From GCA-2706205 sp964215955 (GTDB lineage: Bacteria > Bdellovibrionota > Bacteriovoracia > Bacteriovoracales > Bacteriovoracaceae): a stretch of 64,000 nt of DNA. The DNA is taken from positions 124,001 to 188,000 of the forward strand of contig CAXPDR010000038.1 of assembly GCA_964215955.1 (NCBI GenBank), in the 5' to 3' direction. This document shows positions 16,685 to 25,643 of this stretch, in pieces. Position numbers and translations under genes: made by a program. The notes beneath the pieces are model-generated. The model had not been told where the DNA came from. It saw only the letters and a program-made list of their open reading frames with translations, and ran no database searches. Position 1 is the first letter of the stretch. Each line of letters starts with the position of its first letter.

Positions 16685-17479
16685 CTATGACTTGTTTAGA
16701 CACATGATATGAGCATCAAGTCTGTGAATAACTTTAAAATCATCTGTTGTGATTTCGTCCAAAAGTATGGAGTGTTCTGAGTTGAACTTTTCTATTGTAT
16801 CAGGATCCATACTTGCACCGACACCTCTACATGCTCTAATTCTTCCCAACCATGAATCTTTAGTAAAAGGAATTCCTTCATCATAAACAAAGAATCCTTT
16901 ATATCTAAAATGACTTTCGAGTTGTGGATACTTAGGCTTTATATCACCTTTATAGCTATGAGCCGTCCAATTTGGGTTATGTTTTAAAATTAGTTCTTCT
17001 GATGCCCTAGCGACATTATCTAAAAATGGCATCCAAGAGAAATGTGATAAAACTAAAACACCATTTGGTTTTAAGATTTTTTCAAAAATAGGCTTAACTT
17101 TTTCAACATCAAAATATAAGAAACATTGGTTGGCAATGATCACATCAAAAGTGTTCTCAGGAAAATCTAGCTCTTCTGATGAACAAACTTGGAATTCAAC
17201 TTCTAGTTTTTCTTTACTAGCTAAAGCTTTAGCCATTTCAATCTGTTCAGCTGAGATATCAGTACCAATTACATCACATCCCTGCTTACTAAACTCCCTT
17301 GCTATAACTCCAGTCCCAGTACCTATATCTAATACTTTTTGTCCCTTAATACCAACATCTAAAGCAGCAAGTTTGCTATAAAAACTTGTAGGCGGTCCTG
17401 GTCTGTATTTAGCGTAATCTTCTGAAGTTTTCCCCCAATCAATTTTCATTCCGGGGTCTATGGTATTTGTTCCAATCAT
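16685..17479 (-). CDS. Class I SAM-dependent methyltransferase
   Basis: A Methyltransf_11-type enzyme. Motif I is VLDIGTGTGVIAREF, motif II includes VIGTDISAEQIEMA, and motif post-I/IV is FDVIIANQCFLYFD. The N-terminus DWGKTSEDYAKYRPGPP resembles a large group of small-molecule methyltransferases. Substrate cannot be inferred. Starts at 17479 (ATG) and 17449 (ATG) are both possible; a further TTG at 17515 is in frame but adds residues without homology-like character, so I used 17479. It stands alone downstream of tRNA-Leu on the opposite strand. Confidence 0.85.
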   Translation of the reverse strand: MIGTNTIDPGMKIDWGKTSEDYAKYRPGPPTSFYSKLAALDVGIKGQKVLDIGTGTGVIAREFSKQGCDVIGTDISAEQIEMAKALASKEKLEVEFQVCSSEELDFPENTFDVIIANQCFLYFDVEKVKPIFEKILKPNGVLVLSHFSWMPFLDNVARASEELILKHNPNWTAHSYKGDIKPKYPQLESHFRYKGFFVYDEGIPFTKDSWLGRIRACRGVGASMDPDTIEKFNSEHSILLDEITTDDFKVIHRLDAHIMCLNKS

Positions 17480-17619
17480 ATGGATTACATAACACTTCAA
17501 ATATTTTTTGTCCAAATAGATACTGACTTCTGACTCATAATAATTAGTAAGACATTGAAATTACAATTTTTCTGCAGAGGCAACCACTCACATTCACTAA
17601 AGAAATATAGCCTTAAACA

Positions 17620-18783
17620 TTAGTTACATTCATTAAATAGTTTAGATAATTTTTTATCACTATTGATTATTATTTGATCATTGGAGCTGATCCTAAGATT
17701 ATATTTTTTAATAAAAGAGAAATACTCACACACTAAGAATTCATTAGCTTTACCAGATAAGACAATCTCATTGACTTCATCTATATAATTATCAAAATTT
17801 AATTTGCTGCCACTCTGGTCATAATTAATTGGCCGGAATAAATTATTATCGGTATCAGAAAAATCCACAATTTCTCCTGACCTTGAAAAAGCTTCTTCAA
17901 ATTCTAAAATATCAAAAAGAGATTTTTCCAGTGAATCTATTTGATAATCTAAAATACTTTTAAACTCGGAAGTTTCAAGCTCTAAAGCCATTTCTTTAAG
18001 AATATTCAAATTCACTTTTAATAAACTTGTTAGCTCTCCTGATAAAATCTGATTACCTAAAAACAGCTCATTAATTGTACAAGATATTTTTAAAGCTTCT
18101 TCATAGACCTCTTTAGCTTTGTGATCTTCACTCTTCTCCAAGATTGAACTAATATTTTGACAGCGATGAGCTTCTGTAAATAGCTGGCACCTACTATTTA
18201 AGTGGCAGTCTTTAGTAATATTGTATTCTTCAAATATACTTTTCACAGATGCCAAAACATATGGCTTTGATACGTCTCCATTGTCTTTGTTAAAAGATCC
18301 TTGCTCTGTAAGGTAAGTAAATCCATGTAGCTCTTGTACTCGATTAGAATTTGAAGTCCTCTTCTTAATTGTTATGATATCACCAGGCTTTAATTCTTGC
18401 TGCTTGTTAATTTTTTTACAGATAGGAGAACCTAGTACTTCCTTGAGTTCTCCATCGTCAACATATCTTATGGAACTAATTGAACCTGCCCCCAATAAAG
18501 CTGCATTCCAACAATTTGGCCCTTCATACTTAGTATGATTATATAAAAGTTCTTTATAGATTGAAGGAATTATATTTGAAATGTTTGATTTACAAACTCC
18601 ATTAGAACATTGGCATGTTGGTAAGCCTAAATTTGATTGCGATAATCTAATAAAAGATGTGGATTGAGAATTATTAAGCTGGCAAGACTTAGATATAAGA
18701 AAGACTTCTTCGCCCTTCTTCTCGATTTGAATAAGCCCAGCATATGCATTAAATGTTAAAATAAAAAATAATAATAATCTCAC
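17620..18783 (-). CDS. Secreted protein with NlpC/CHAP-like region
   Basis: A 387-residue exported protein with signal peptide MRLLLFFILTFNAYA. A possible cysteine-hydrolase module is suggested by GPNCWNAALLGAG (C91), then a LKPGDIITIKKR strand pair and ELHGFTYL (H153), the order Cys, G-D strand, His of NlpC/P60 or CHAP domains. The C-terminal half is helical and acidic with several cysteines and has no recognised domain. Function unproven; peptidoglycan or protein hydrolysis is possible. It lies alone beside an IS remnant. Confidence 0.5.
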   Translation of the reverse strand: MRLLLFFILTFNAYAGLIQIEKKGEEVFLISKSCQLNNSQSTSFIRLSQSNLGLPTCQCSNGVCKSNISNIIPSIYKELLYNHTKYEGPNCWNAALLGAGSISSIRYVDDGELKEVLGSPICKKINKQQELKPGDIITIKKRTSNSNRVQELHGFTYLTEQGSFNKDNGDVSKPYVLASVKSIFEEYNITKDCHLNSRCQLFTEAHRCQNISSILEKSEDHKAKEVYEEALKISCTINELFLGNQILSGELTSLLKVNLNILKEMALELETSEFKSILDYQIDSLEKSLFDILEFEEAFSRSGEIVDFSDTDNNLFRPINYDQSGSKLNFDNYIDEVNEIVLSGKANEFLVCEYFSFIKKYNLRISSNDQIIINSDKKLSKLFNECN

Positions 18784-18981
18784 GTAGATTTATCGGTTTT
18801 TTTTACCTAAGACTACATTGGAGTTTTTTAGTCTAACAAAATACTGAGCTCAGACATTTTTCCTATTTAAATGCATGAAATTATTTGTCTTTTACCGGAG
18901 CCACCATGTCAGTCACAATAAAGACATATACAGAAATACGACTCTAACCCCTTAATAGTGGAACACACCGCACTCAAGCCC

Positions 18982-19215
18982 TCAACGACAAGCACCTAGC
19001 ACTCTTAATCGATAATTTTTAAAAGACTTATATCCGTAAGCCCTTTTCTGTACCAGCTTTGCGTTATTGTTAAACGCCTCGGTTCTAGCATTAGTATATT
19101 TAAATGTGAAGTAGCGTAATATCTCTTATGACCATCTCAAAAGAGTTCTTCCGAGTCTCTTAAGTTCTTTAATCTCACTCAATAACAATCTATCAACCAG
19201 CTTTAAAAATATTTT
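18982..19215 (-). pseudogene. Remnant of ISL3-family transposase (C-terminal end)
   Basis: Reading the minus strand gives about 78 codons with clear ISL3 transposase C-terminal character: EIKELKRLGRTLLRW, then TNARTEAFNNNAKLVQKRA and YGYKSFKNYRLRVLGAC before a TGA stop. A TAA interrupts the frame after RWS, where intact relatives read through, and the rest of the transposase is missing. No terminal inverted repeats or target duplications are apparent. This is a decayed insertion sequence and accounts for most of the gene-free stretch 18784-19264. Confidence 0.75.
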
Positions 19216-19264
19216 TTACTGATAACTTCTATAAAAAGCTGACTATAAAACAAATTCAAAATTT

Positions 19265-20239
19265 CTACTGTAGATTGCACTCTGAAACAAAACTAAAGGT
19301 CTCTTTGTCAGTGTTAAACAATAAAATTTTATTGCTTTCTGTAACTGCCAACATCTTTTTCCCATCTTGACTAAGTTTCGAAGCAAAAGTTTTCTCGTTT
19401 GGTCTTAAATCACGCACATAAAGCGGATTTTTGGAGCGTATAGTATAAGATGTTCCACTATATGAAGATGAATGAGCCCAAATAGATAAATCTCTTGAAT
19501 AAGACTTAAGAGAACCTCGAGAAAATAAATTTTCCACGTCTTTAGTCTCGGCATCAAAAACTAAGGCATTGTAACCAGAGAAAATTATTTTATTATTCAC
19601 CCAGTTCATTCGATCATCTCTACTATAGGTGGACGATAAATAATCTCCGTATAGAATCCTTTGTTCTAAAACGTCAAAGATTTCGATATACGCACTTCTA
19701 TGATCGCCTCTTTGTGTGACAATGTAGAGTCGACTTAAATCATCTGAAATTTGCGCCTGACCTTTCCTATTTTTAAAGGTCAAAGTAGTGAGGCCTGTTT
19801 TTAAATCAATGACATGGTATCCCCACCCGCCATAAAAAAGTTGACCTGATGTGATTACATATCTGCTGTTGCGAGAAAGGTTACTGATAATATCACCGGC
19901 CATATCCCTAAAGGTGAGATTATCTAGATTTTTGCTAGACCCAGTCTTTAAGTTCCATACTTGAAAATAAGGGCCTCTACCGTTTCTTGTACCGACAGCT
20001 ACTAGTTTAGAAGAATCTACGAAAAATAGTTCTTTTATATTTATATTTGGTCTATCAAGCTTTTTCGCAACTCCCGTGGCGATATTCCAAATGGCAATAT
20101 ATTTTTCTTTTGAATTAGTAAACGCAATCTTAGTTAGATCTTCCTTAACAGCAATACTTTCCCACTTTAGATATCCACAATTGGCAGCATTTACAGTCTG
20201 TGCGAAGTAAATGAACATACATGTTATAAAAAATTTCAT
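19265..20239 (-). CDS. Secreted WD40-like beta-propeller protein
   Basis: A 324-residue exported protein with signal peptide MKFFITCMFIYFAQTVNA. Repeating blades of about 40-45 residues are visible, each with a strand ending in a WNLKTG- or DLKTG-like turn (YIAIWNIATG, FQVWNLKTG, YHVIDLKTG, YIEIFDVLEQ), giving a six- or seven-bladed propeller. AAAGGAG precedes the start. No catalytic motif is seen, so a binding or scaffold role in the periplasm is likely. It is monocistronic. Confidence 0.65.
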   Translation of the reverse strand: MKFFITCMFIYFAQTVNAANCGYLKWESIAVKEDLTKIAFTNSKEKYIAIWNIATGVAKKLDRPNINIKELFFVDSSKLVAVGTRNGRGPYFQVWNLKTGSSKNLDNLTFRDMAGDIISNLSRNSRYVITSGQLFYGGWGYHVIDLKTGLTTLTFKNRKGQAQISDDLSRLYIVTQRGDHRSAYIEIFDVLEQRILYGDYLSSTYSRDDRMNWVNNKIIFSGYNALVFDAETKDVENLFSRGSLKSYSRDLSIWAHSSSYSGTSYTIRSKNPLYVRDLRPNEKTFASKLSQDGKKMLAVTESNKILLFNTDKETFSFVSECNLQ

Positions 20240-20543
20240 GACACTCCTTTTAACAAAGTTATCGTTTTTGCCTGCTAAAACTCAATACACAACGCACCAG
20301 ACACAGTTAAATATTTTGAAAGAATGCTCAAGCTTTCGGGTTTTACCGACTTGAAGTGCAAACCCAACACACTAAATCATTAGATCAAATTGATATAAAT
20401 AATCTCATTTTTAATATTATATATTTATCGAGCTAATTTATACTATTGGACAACCTCCCCCCTTAAAAAAGTAAATTTATCAAGTTATAAAATTTAATAC
20501 TTAAATAAGTAAAACTCTTGGATTATTTTCCGACAAGACACCT
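20240..20543. other. Intergenic, 304 bp, AT-rich
   Basis: A gene-free divergent region between the propeller gene and the histidine kinase. It must hold both promoters, but I see no strong sigma70 consensus, operator palindrome, terminator or RNA. The segment around 20390-20430 is very AT-rich. Nothing further can be supported. Confidence 0.5.
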
Positions 20544-22253
20544 ATGGTAGACCAACAAATAAAATTATATCAGCAAAAGCTGAGTAGAAATACTCATCTC
20601 ATTATGGGAGGATTTCTAACTTGTTTTTTTCTACTTATCGGCACTCAGCAATACATGAATAGCTTAAAAAGTGACTATGATAGTCTGATTAATATCTCAG
20701 GTCGCCAACGGATGCTTTCTCAAAAATTGGCCTATCTAAAAACTATTAACTCGAAACCTGTTGAATTCAAAACCTCTCTAAACTTATTTAAGTTTTCCCA
20801 CGAGCGTTTAAATGAATCAGCAAGCCATGAAATAAAACTATTTTACCAAAATCAGGTAAATCCTATTTTTAATAAATACATCTCAATTATTACATCTCCT
20901 GAAACTTCTCACGAGATTATCTTTACCGACTCTCAAAAAGTTCTAAAAATACTAAATGAAGCAGTAACCCTATTTGAAAAAGAAAGTAATACCTATGAGC
21001 AATGGAGCAATATATTTAATATGGCCTTAAGTATCATCGGATTCATTTTACTTGCAATATTGTATTTTAAAATACTACTTCCGCAAAAAGAATCAATGCT
21101 CCATGGACTTAAGGGCTACTATTACGAAAAACAAAAAGCTGATGAAAGTTCTAGAATAAAGTCAGCATTTATAGCCAACATGACTCATGAACTAAGAACT
21201 CCAATGAATGGTGTTATAGGATTTTCTCAATTATTAAAGGAAACTCAATTAAATCCTGAACAAGAATCCTATTTAGGAAACCTTGATAAAGCTAGTCATG
21301 CCCTATTAGAAATAATAAATGATATTTTAGACTTTAGTAAATTAGAGTCTGGGAATATTGTAATAAACTCGGTTAATGTCAATCACCAAGAAATCACCCA
21401 TGAAATTGTAAGTATCCTCCACCCTATTGCAATTCAAAAGAATATTGAAATTAAGTATATTATAGATGAAAATCTTCCAAGCTATGTTCTAATAGATCCT
21501 CTTAGGCTAAAACAAATACTAATAAATCTAATAAACAATGCAATTAAATTTACCAAAGAAGGAAATGTCACTTTACATATCAAAGAGCAAGGTGACTTCA
21601 TTTTATTTGAAGTTTCGGATACAGGAATTGGAATTCCACCTGAACAAGTCAACTTAATATTCCAAGAGTTTCAACAAATAGAGAATACCTACGTAAAGAC
21701 CCAGGAAGGTACAGGGCTTGGCCTTTCCTTAGTTAAGAAGTTCGTAGATTTAATGGATGGCTATATAGAAGTTGACTCAGAGGTAGGAAAAGGAAGTAAG
21801 TTCAGTGTTTTTCTTCCTTTAATTAGGGGGGAAGAACCAAAAAACAAAGCAGTAATAAAGGAGGGAGAGCTAAATATCAAAGTTGAAAAGATTCTAATTG
21901 TAGAAGACAACAAAATGAATCAATTAGTGATAGGTAGCCTACTTAAAAAGCTTGAGGTACCTTACGAATTTGCAGACAATGGAAAAGAAGCCGTTAAAGC
22001 CTGTAAGAAGAACAGTTTTGATTTGATATTAATGGATATTAGTATGCCAATCATGAATGGATTCGATGCGACCAAGGCAATTAGAAAATTTAATGAAAAC
22101 ATCCCTATTATTTGTCTGAGTGCAAATGTTTTTAGCAATGACAGGGAAAAAGCTATATATGCCGGAATGAATGACTTTATAGAAAAACCTATAAAGAAAG
22201 AAAAACTCATTCATTATCTAAACAAATACCTATCTAAGAAAGAAAAACCTTAG
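20544..22253 (+). CDS. Hybrid sensor histidine kinase with PilJ-like input region
   Basis: A 569-residue inner-membrane hybrid kinase. Two membrane segments (about 18-36 and 158-178) flank a periplasmic helical domain whose start NISGRQRMLSQKLA matches the PilJ/type IV pilus chemoreceptor input module (the nitrate-sensor-like four-helix fold). Then come HisKA with phospho-acceptor H215 in NMTHELRTPMNG, HATPase_c (NLINNAIKFT, DTGIGIPP, GTGLGLSLV) and a C-terminal REC domain (VEDNKMNQ, LMDISMPIMNG, FIEKPI). All catalytic motifs are intact. The partner phosphotransfer protein is not adjacent. It converges on a solute-binding protein with a 4-bp overlap. Confidence 0.92.
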   Translation: MVDQQIKLYQQKLSRNTHLIMGGFLTCFFLLIGTQQYMNSLKSDYDSLINISGRQRMLSQKLAYLKTINSKPVEFKTSLNLFKFSHERLNESASHEIKLFYQNQVNPIFNKYISIITSPETSHEIIFTDSQKVLKILNEAVTLFEKESNTYEQWSNIFNMALSIIGFILLAILYFKILLPQKESMLHGLKGYYYEKQKADESSRIKSAFIANMTHELRTPMNGVIGFSQLLKETQLNPEQESYLGNLDKASHALLEIINDILDFSKLESGNIVINSVNVNHQEITHEIVSILHPIAIQKNIEIKYIIDENLPSYVLIDPLRLKQILINLINNAIKFTKEGNVTLHIKEQGDFILFEVSDTGIGIPPEQVNLIFQEFQQIENTYVKTQEGTGLGLSLVKKFVDLMDGYIEVDSEVGKGSKFSVFLPLIRGEEPKNKAVIKEGELNIKVEKILIVEDNKMNQLVIGSLLKKLEVPYEFADNGKEAVKACKKNSFDLILMDISMPIMNGFDATKAIRKFNENIPIICLSANVFSNDREKAIYAGMNDFIEKPIKKEKLIHYLNKYLSKKEKP

Positions 22254-23050
22254 TTACACAAACTAATCTGTGCTTTCGAATATTTATCACTATACATTTG
22301 AAAAGGTGGAGTAATATGATATTTCTCAAAGATACTTTTAATTAATCCGCTTTTCCTTAACATAAGCATTGTACAATTTAAATCAGTATAAAACTTCTTA
22401 CTCAGTTTGGAACCTTTAGGAACAGAAAAGAACCTTGGGTTTGTAAAAGAATAAAAGAAATTAATTGGAGTAATTGAATTTTTTAGCCTAGGGTCGCTTA
22501 GACGCTCCAACTTCTCTTTATATATTGCATGGTCATTAAAAATAACTAAATCAACTCTTTTATTTGCCACCATTTTTAAAAGCTGTTCATCAGTATCTAA
22601 TGCATGTAAGTTGCGTTTATCGAAGTTTTGAAACTCAGGAAAATAAAATGAAGCTCGCCTATAACCGATTTTATATTTTTTTAAGTCTTCTATGCTTTTA
22701 ATATTAAAATTTGATTCTTTATTTTTATAAAAATGAACTTTTCTTTTTTCAAAACCATAAATAATCGGTAGAAGGAAGTTTTGTCTGGAGTCAGTCATTG
22801 AATGTCTTATCAGCAATAAATCTTCTTTCAATTCAGCTAAACGTAATGCTCTTGACCATAAGACAGGTTGGAAATGCAAATCTTCATCTATTCCTTGGAC
22901 TAGCTTTTTAGCAATTTCATAAATTGGCCCACTGAACTCACCATTATTGATTGATAATTGTGGAGGTCTGTCTTGCAATGCCACAATTATCTTTGCCTTT
23001 GCAATACTTACAAATAATAGAGACATCAATAGAACAATTAAATTTATCAT
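22250..23050 (-). CDS. Periplasmic solute-binding protein, family 3-like
   Basis: A 266-residue exported protein with signal peptide MINLIVLLMSLLFVSIAKA. The mature sequence follows the bacterial extracellular solute-binding family 3 layout: VALQDRPPQLSINNGEFSGPIYEIAKKL at the start, SIEDLKKYKIGYRRASF in the middle, and KRVDLVIFNDHAI near the hinge. No ABC permease or ATPase is nearby, so it could instead feed a sensor; the convergent kinase next door is a candidate by position only. Ligand unknown. Confidence 0.75.
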   Translation of the reverse strand: MINLIVLLMSLLFVSIAKAKIIVALQDRPPQLSINNGEFSGPIYEIAKKLVQGIDEDLHFQPVLWSRALRLAELKEDLLLIRHSMTDSRQNFLLPIIYGFEKRKVHFYKNKESNFNIKSIEDLKKYKIGYRRASFYFPEFQNFDKRNLHALDTDEQLLKMVANKRVDLVIFNDHAIYKEKLERLSDPRLKNSITPINFFYSFTNPRFFSVPKGSKLSKKFYTDLNCTMLMLRKSGLIKSIFEKYHITPPFQMYSDKYSKAQISLCN

Positions 23051-23137
23051 AAATTAAGTTTAAAGATAACGAATGTTCCTATCAATCTTAGCAGTTAAAA
23101 TTGAACATAAATGATTGAAATATTAATTTTTCTTTAA

Positions 23138-23995
23138 TTAATTGAAGTTGAGTCTATCAATAATTTTATGAGCTTTAGCATGAAGCATTAATTTTTTAAC
23201 AAGATTCAACTTTCTTTGGATTTCTTCTTGAGCATTAATTTCAGTTAAAAATTGAGATTTTGAAGATGAGCTAAATTCTCCTGCAACACTTTCAAAAGAA
23301 TTTAAAAGCCCTGTAGGCCCAACTTTGATGGTTTCTAAAAACACATTCATAATCTCAGATATTTTGTTTATCTGATTGTTAGAAAGCTGGCTTTCTTCAA
23401 ATAAAACTAATCCACTACCGTGATGAGCACTTTCATCAATAACAATTTGGGAAAATACATCTTTGACATCATTATCAATCGCTGTATCGGCCATAATTTT
23501 ATAATGATCTAATCCCCACCCTTCTAAAAGAATTTGAATAACAAAAATTAAAGTTTCTCTATCCCCGACTGCAATAATGTCTTTCAAAAACTTTGAAAAA
23601 TCATTAATCTCAATATCCTTTGACCTACTTCCAATTAAGGTTTTGACCATTTGTAAGTGAGAAGCCTCTTCCGAAGCCACAACACAATATAACTGTTGCT
23701 CTTGAAAGCTTTTTGAAAATAAACTCATCTTACTAGCAAAAGTCATCCCATAGTGTTCAATATGATAGGCTTCCTCTAATCGTTTGAAAGCTAATTCATT
23801 TAAAAGACTTAATTTTTGTTCCTCACTAAGAGCTTCAAAGAGTTTTGAGTTTTCTAGCCCATAAGAGTTTGCTCCCCAAAGAATATTTTCATCTAATGAA
23901 GCATTTAGCCCACCACTAAACTTCCCCTCAAGGATTTTTCCTATAGAGGGTGTAGAAAAGTATTTTTCCTTTACTAAGGAAGAGGACACGTCCAT
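23138..23995 (-). CDS. Ferritin-like di-iron enzyme
   Basis: A 285-residue, all-helical protein with a full carboxylate-bridged di-iron signature: E75-x2-H78 (EEAYHIEH), E110-x2-H113 (EEASHL), E158 (LLEGWGLDHY) and E188-x2-H191 (DESAHHG). This is the four-helix-bundle pattern of ferritin-like oxygenases. Iron storage is unlikely because it is the last gene of a coupled operon with a Rieske oxygenase, an acyltransferase-like protein and an SDR, which indicates an oxidation or desaturation step. Substrate unknown. Its start overlaps the SDR stop by one base (TAATG overlap type). Confidence 0.72.
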   Translation of the reverse strand: MDVSSSLVKEKYFSTPSIGKILEGKFSGGLNASLDENILWGANSYGLENSKLFEALSEEQKLSLLNELAFKRLEEAYHIEHYGMTFASKMSLFSKSFQEQQLYCVVASEEASHLQMVKTLIGSRSKDIEINDFSKFLKDIIAVGDRETLIFVIQILLEGWGLDHYKIMADTAIDNDVKDVFSQIVIDESAHHGSGLVLFEESQLSNNQINKISEIMNVFLETIKVGPTGLLNSFESVAGEFSSSSKSQFLTEINAQEEIQRKLNLVKKLMLHAKAHKIIDRLNFN

Positions 23996-24849
23996 TAGGC
24001 TTCCTTTACCATCATTTTATTTCCAATATTCATAAGTTTATTAAAAATAAACTCTGGTAATATTTTTTTCATAAAAGCAATCATATTAGCATCTAACCCG
24101 ATAGGTACCTTTACCGGAACAGAATCTTTTTCTACTAACTTAATTAATCTTTTTGAAACATTTTCAGCACTAGGTGATTTGCCAAGAGCTTGCAGCTTAT
24201 CCATAAATGACTTAAGCCCATTACTTTGACTTAGATAAGGTGAATCAGGACTAAAACTCTTTTCAGCCCATTTAACGGACTTCATAAAGTTTGTTTTATG
24301 TCCGCCCGGCTCTAAAGTTACAATTTTTACTCCATGAGGTAAAAGTTCGTATTTGAGTCCTTCGCTGATACCATTTAGTGCATACTTCGAAGCTGAGTAT
24401 ACAGCACCCGCAGTGAAGGAATATTGCCCCATAATTGAGGAAATATTGATCACCATACCTTTGCTTCTTCTTAAAAATGGTAATAATTCTTTAATTAAAA
24501 TTGTAGGTGCAAAAAAGTTCACTTCCATTTGTTGTCTTATTTCTTTCTCAGAAAAGTCCTCTAAAGCTCCAAAGGCACCATAGCCGGCATTATTAATCAG
24601 GATGTCTAGTGATCCGTTAAGTTCTTTATTAATATACTGAACAACAGATGCGCGATCTTCAGTTTTTGTAACATCCAACTCTATGACATCAAGATGATCT
24701 CCATATCGATTTTTAAGATCAGAAAATAAATCCTCTCTCTCCTTTAAATTTCTAAGTGTCGCTATAACCTTATGTCCACTCTCAAGTAGATCCTCTACAA
24801 ACTTAAAACCAAAGCCTGAAGATGTTCCTGTAATTAGAATTGTTTTCAT
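23995..24849 (-). CDS. Short-chain dehydrogenase/reductase (classical SDR)
   Basis: A 284-residue NAD(P)-dependent oxidoreductase with the cofactor motif TGTSSGFG (residues 7-14), NNAGYGAFG, the catalytic serine in NISSIMG and YSASK with tyrosine and lysine in place, then LEPGGHKTNF. It probably interconverts an alcohol and a ketone. It lies between the GNAT-like gene (4-bp overlap) and the di-iron gene (1-bp overlap), so it acts in the same pathway. The C-terminus has a basic hydrophobic tail that may sit on the membrane. Confidence 0.92.
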   Translation of the reverse strand: MKTILITGTSSGFGFKFVEDLLESGHKVIATLRNLKEREDLFSDLKNRYGDHLDVIELDVTKTEDRASVVQYINKELNGSLDILINNAGYGAFGALEDFSEKEIRQQMEVNFFAPTILIKELLPFLRRSKGMVINISSIMGQYSFTAGAVYSASKYALNGISEGLKYELLPHGVKIVTLEPGGHKTNFMKSVKWAEKSFSPDSPYLSQSNGLKSFMDKLQALGKSPSAENVSKRLIKLVEKDSVPVKVPIGLDANMIAFMKKILPEFIFNKLMNIGNKMMVKEA

Positions 24850-25643
24850 AGTTTCTTATATCCTCTTTGAGCTTCATATGAAGTCTCTTTTGAGAAACCT
24901 TTAATATTTCGAATAAATAATTTCTTTAATGTTTTGAGAAAATACTGAACAGGAAGAGCAAATGTCATTTCAGCAACACATGCTAACTCGTCCCCTTCAG
25001 TCCACTTAGGGTTTACCTTAGAAAAATAAGCAATCCTAGGGTTATTATCAATCATTTCTTTAGAGATAGGAGCGACTCCTACTTTTAAAAAGTCTTTTTT
25101 CTCTTCAGGCGAGAAGCTAATAATTCCTGTTCCATTTTTATAATTATGAGGATAAAGAGTATTAGAAAAACCATCGATAATTTTTTTAATATTTCGTGGA
25201 GTGCTTTTTTCAAACCTTGGGTAATGAATTTTAAAGTTGTTGGCCATTAGGAGATACGTTTTATGTCCTTTTGAAATTAAAAACCAGTAAAGAGGTGTCA
25301 TTGGCTTTTTTAACTTTTGTTTAAATAAATGAATAAGAAAAGCGATTCCTAATGACCCTTGACCCCAAAACTCTTTATCGATGACAGTATCACCACTAAA
25401 CATACCTCGAATATGATTATTATCAAGACTCAAATCTAAATTAGTAATAGTGGAAAAACCTTTTAAGAGCCCTGTCTTTTTTTCAAACAAAAGAATAACA
25501 TGGCTTTTTTCTAACAAATCTTTTTTAAAAGTATCTTGATCCACATTATTGTAATATCTATTAAATAAATGAAACATTGAAAAAATTATTTTATCTTCGA
25601 TTTTTTCAACTGGAACTGTTTTAGTTTTTAATTTAAACATCAT
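24846..25643 (-). CDS. GNAT-like acyltransferase (tentative)
   Basis: A 265-residue cytoplasmic protein. The centre, IRGMFSGDTVIDKEFWGQGSLGIAFLIHLF (residues about 78-107, described here in pieces), has the V-x-x-x-x-x-G-x-G layout of an acyl-CoA pyrophosphate loop in GNAT enzymes, and the preceding strand GLLKGFSTITNLDL fits the fold. The rest is not recognisable, so the assignment is tentative. Its start overlaps the Rieske gene stop by one base and its end overlaps the SDR start by four bases, placing it firmly in the operon. Confidence 0.45.
   Translation of the reverse strand: MMFKLKTKTVPVEKIEDKIIFSMFHLFNRYYNNVDQDTFKKDLLEKSHVILLFEKKTGLLKGFSTITNLDLSLDNNHIRGMFSGDTVIDKEFWGQGSLGIAFLIHLFKQKLKKPMTPLYWFLISKGHKTYLLMANNFKIHYPRFEKSTPRNIKKIIDGFSNTLYPHNYKNGTGIISFSPEEKKDFLKVGVAPISKEMIDNNPRIAYFSKVNPKWTEGDELACVAEMTFALPVQYFLKTLKKLFIRNIKGFSKETSYEAQRGYKKL

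Noticed and set aside
18904..18950. Thirteen-codon frame (MSVTIKTYTEIRL) after a GGAG-like site
   Set aside because: Too short to support, no terminator or conservation evidence, lies beside the dead transposase.
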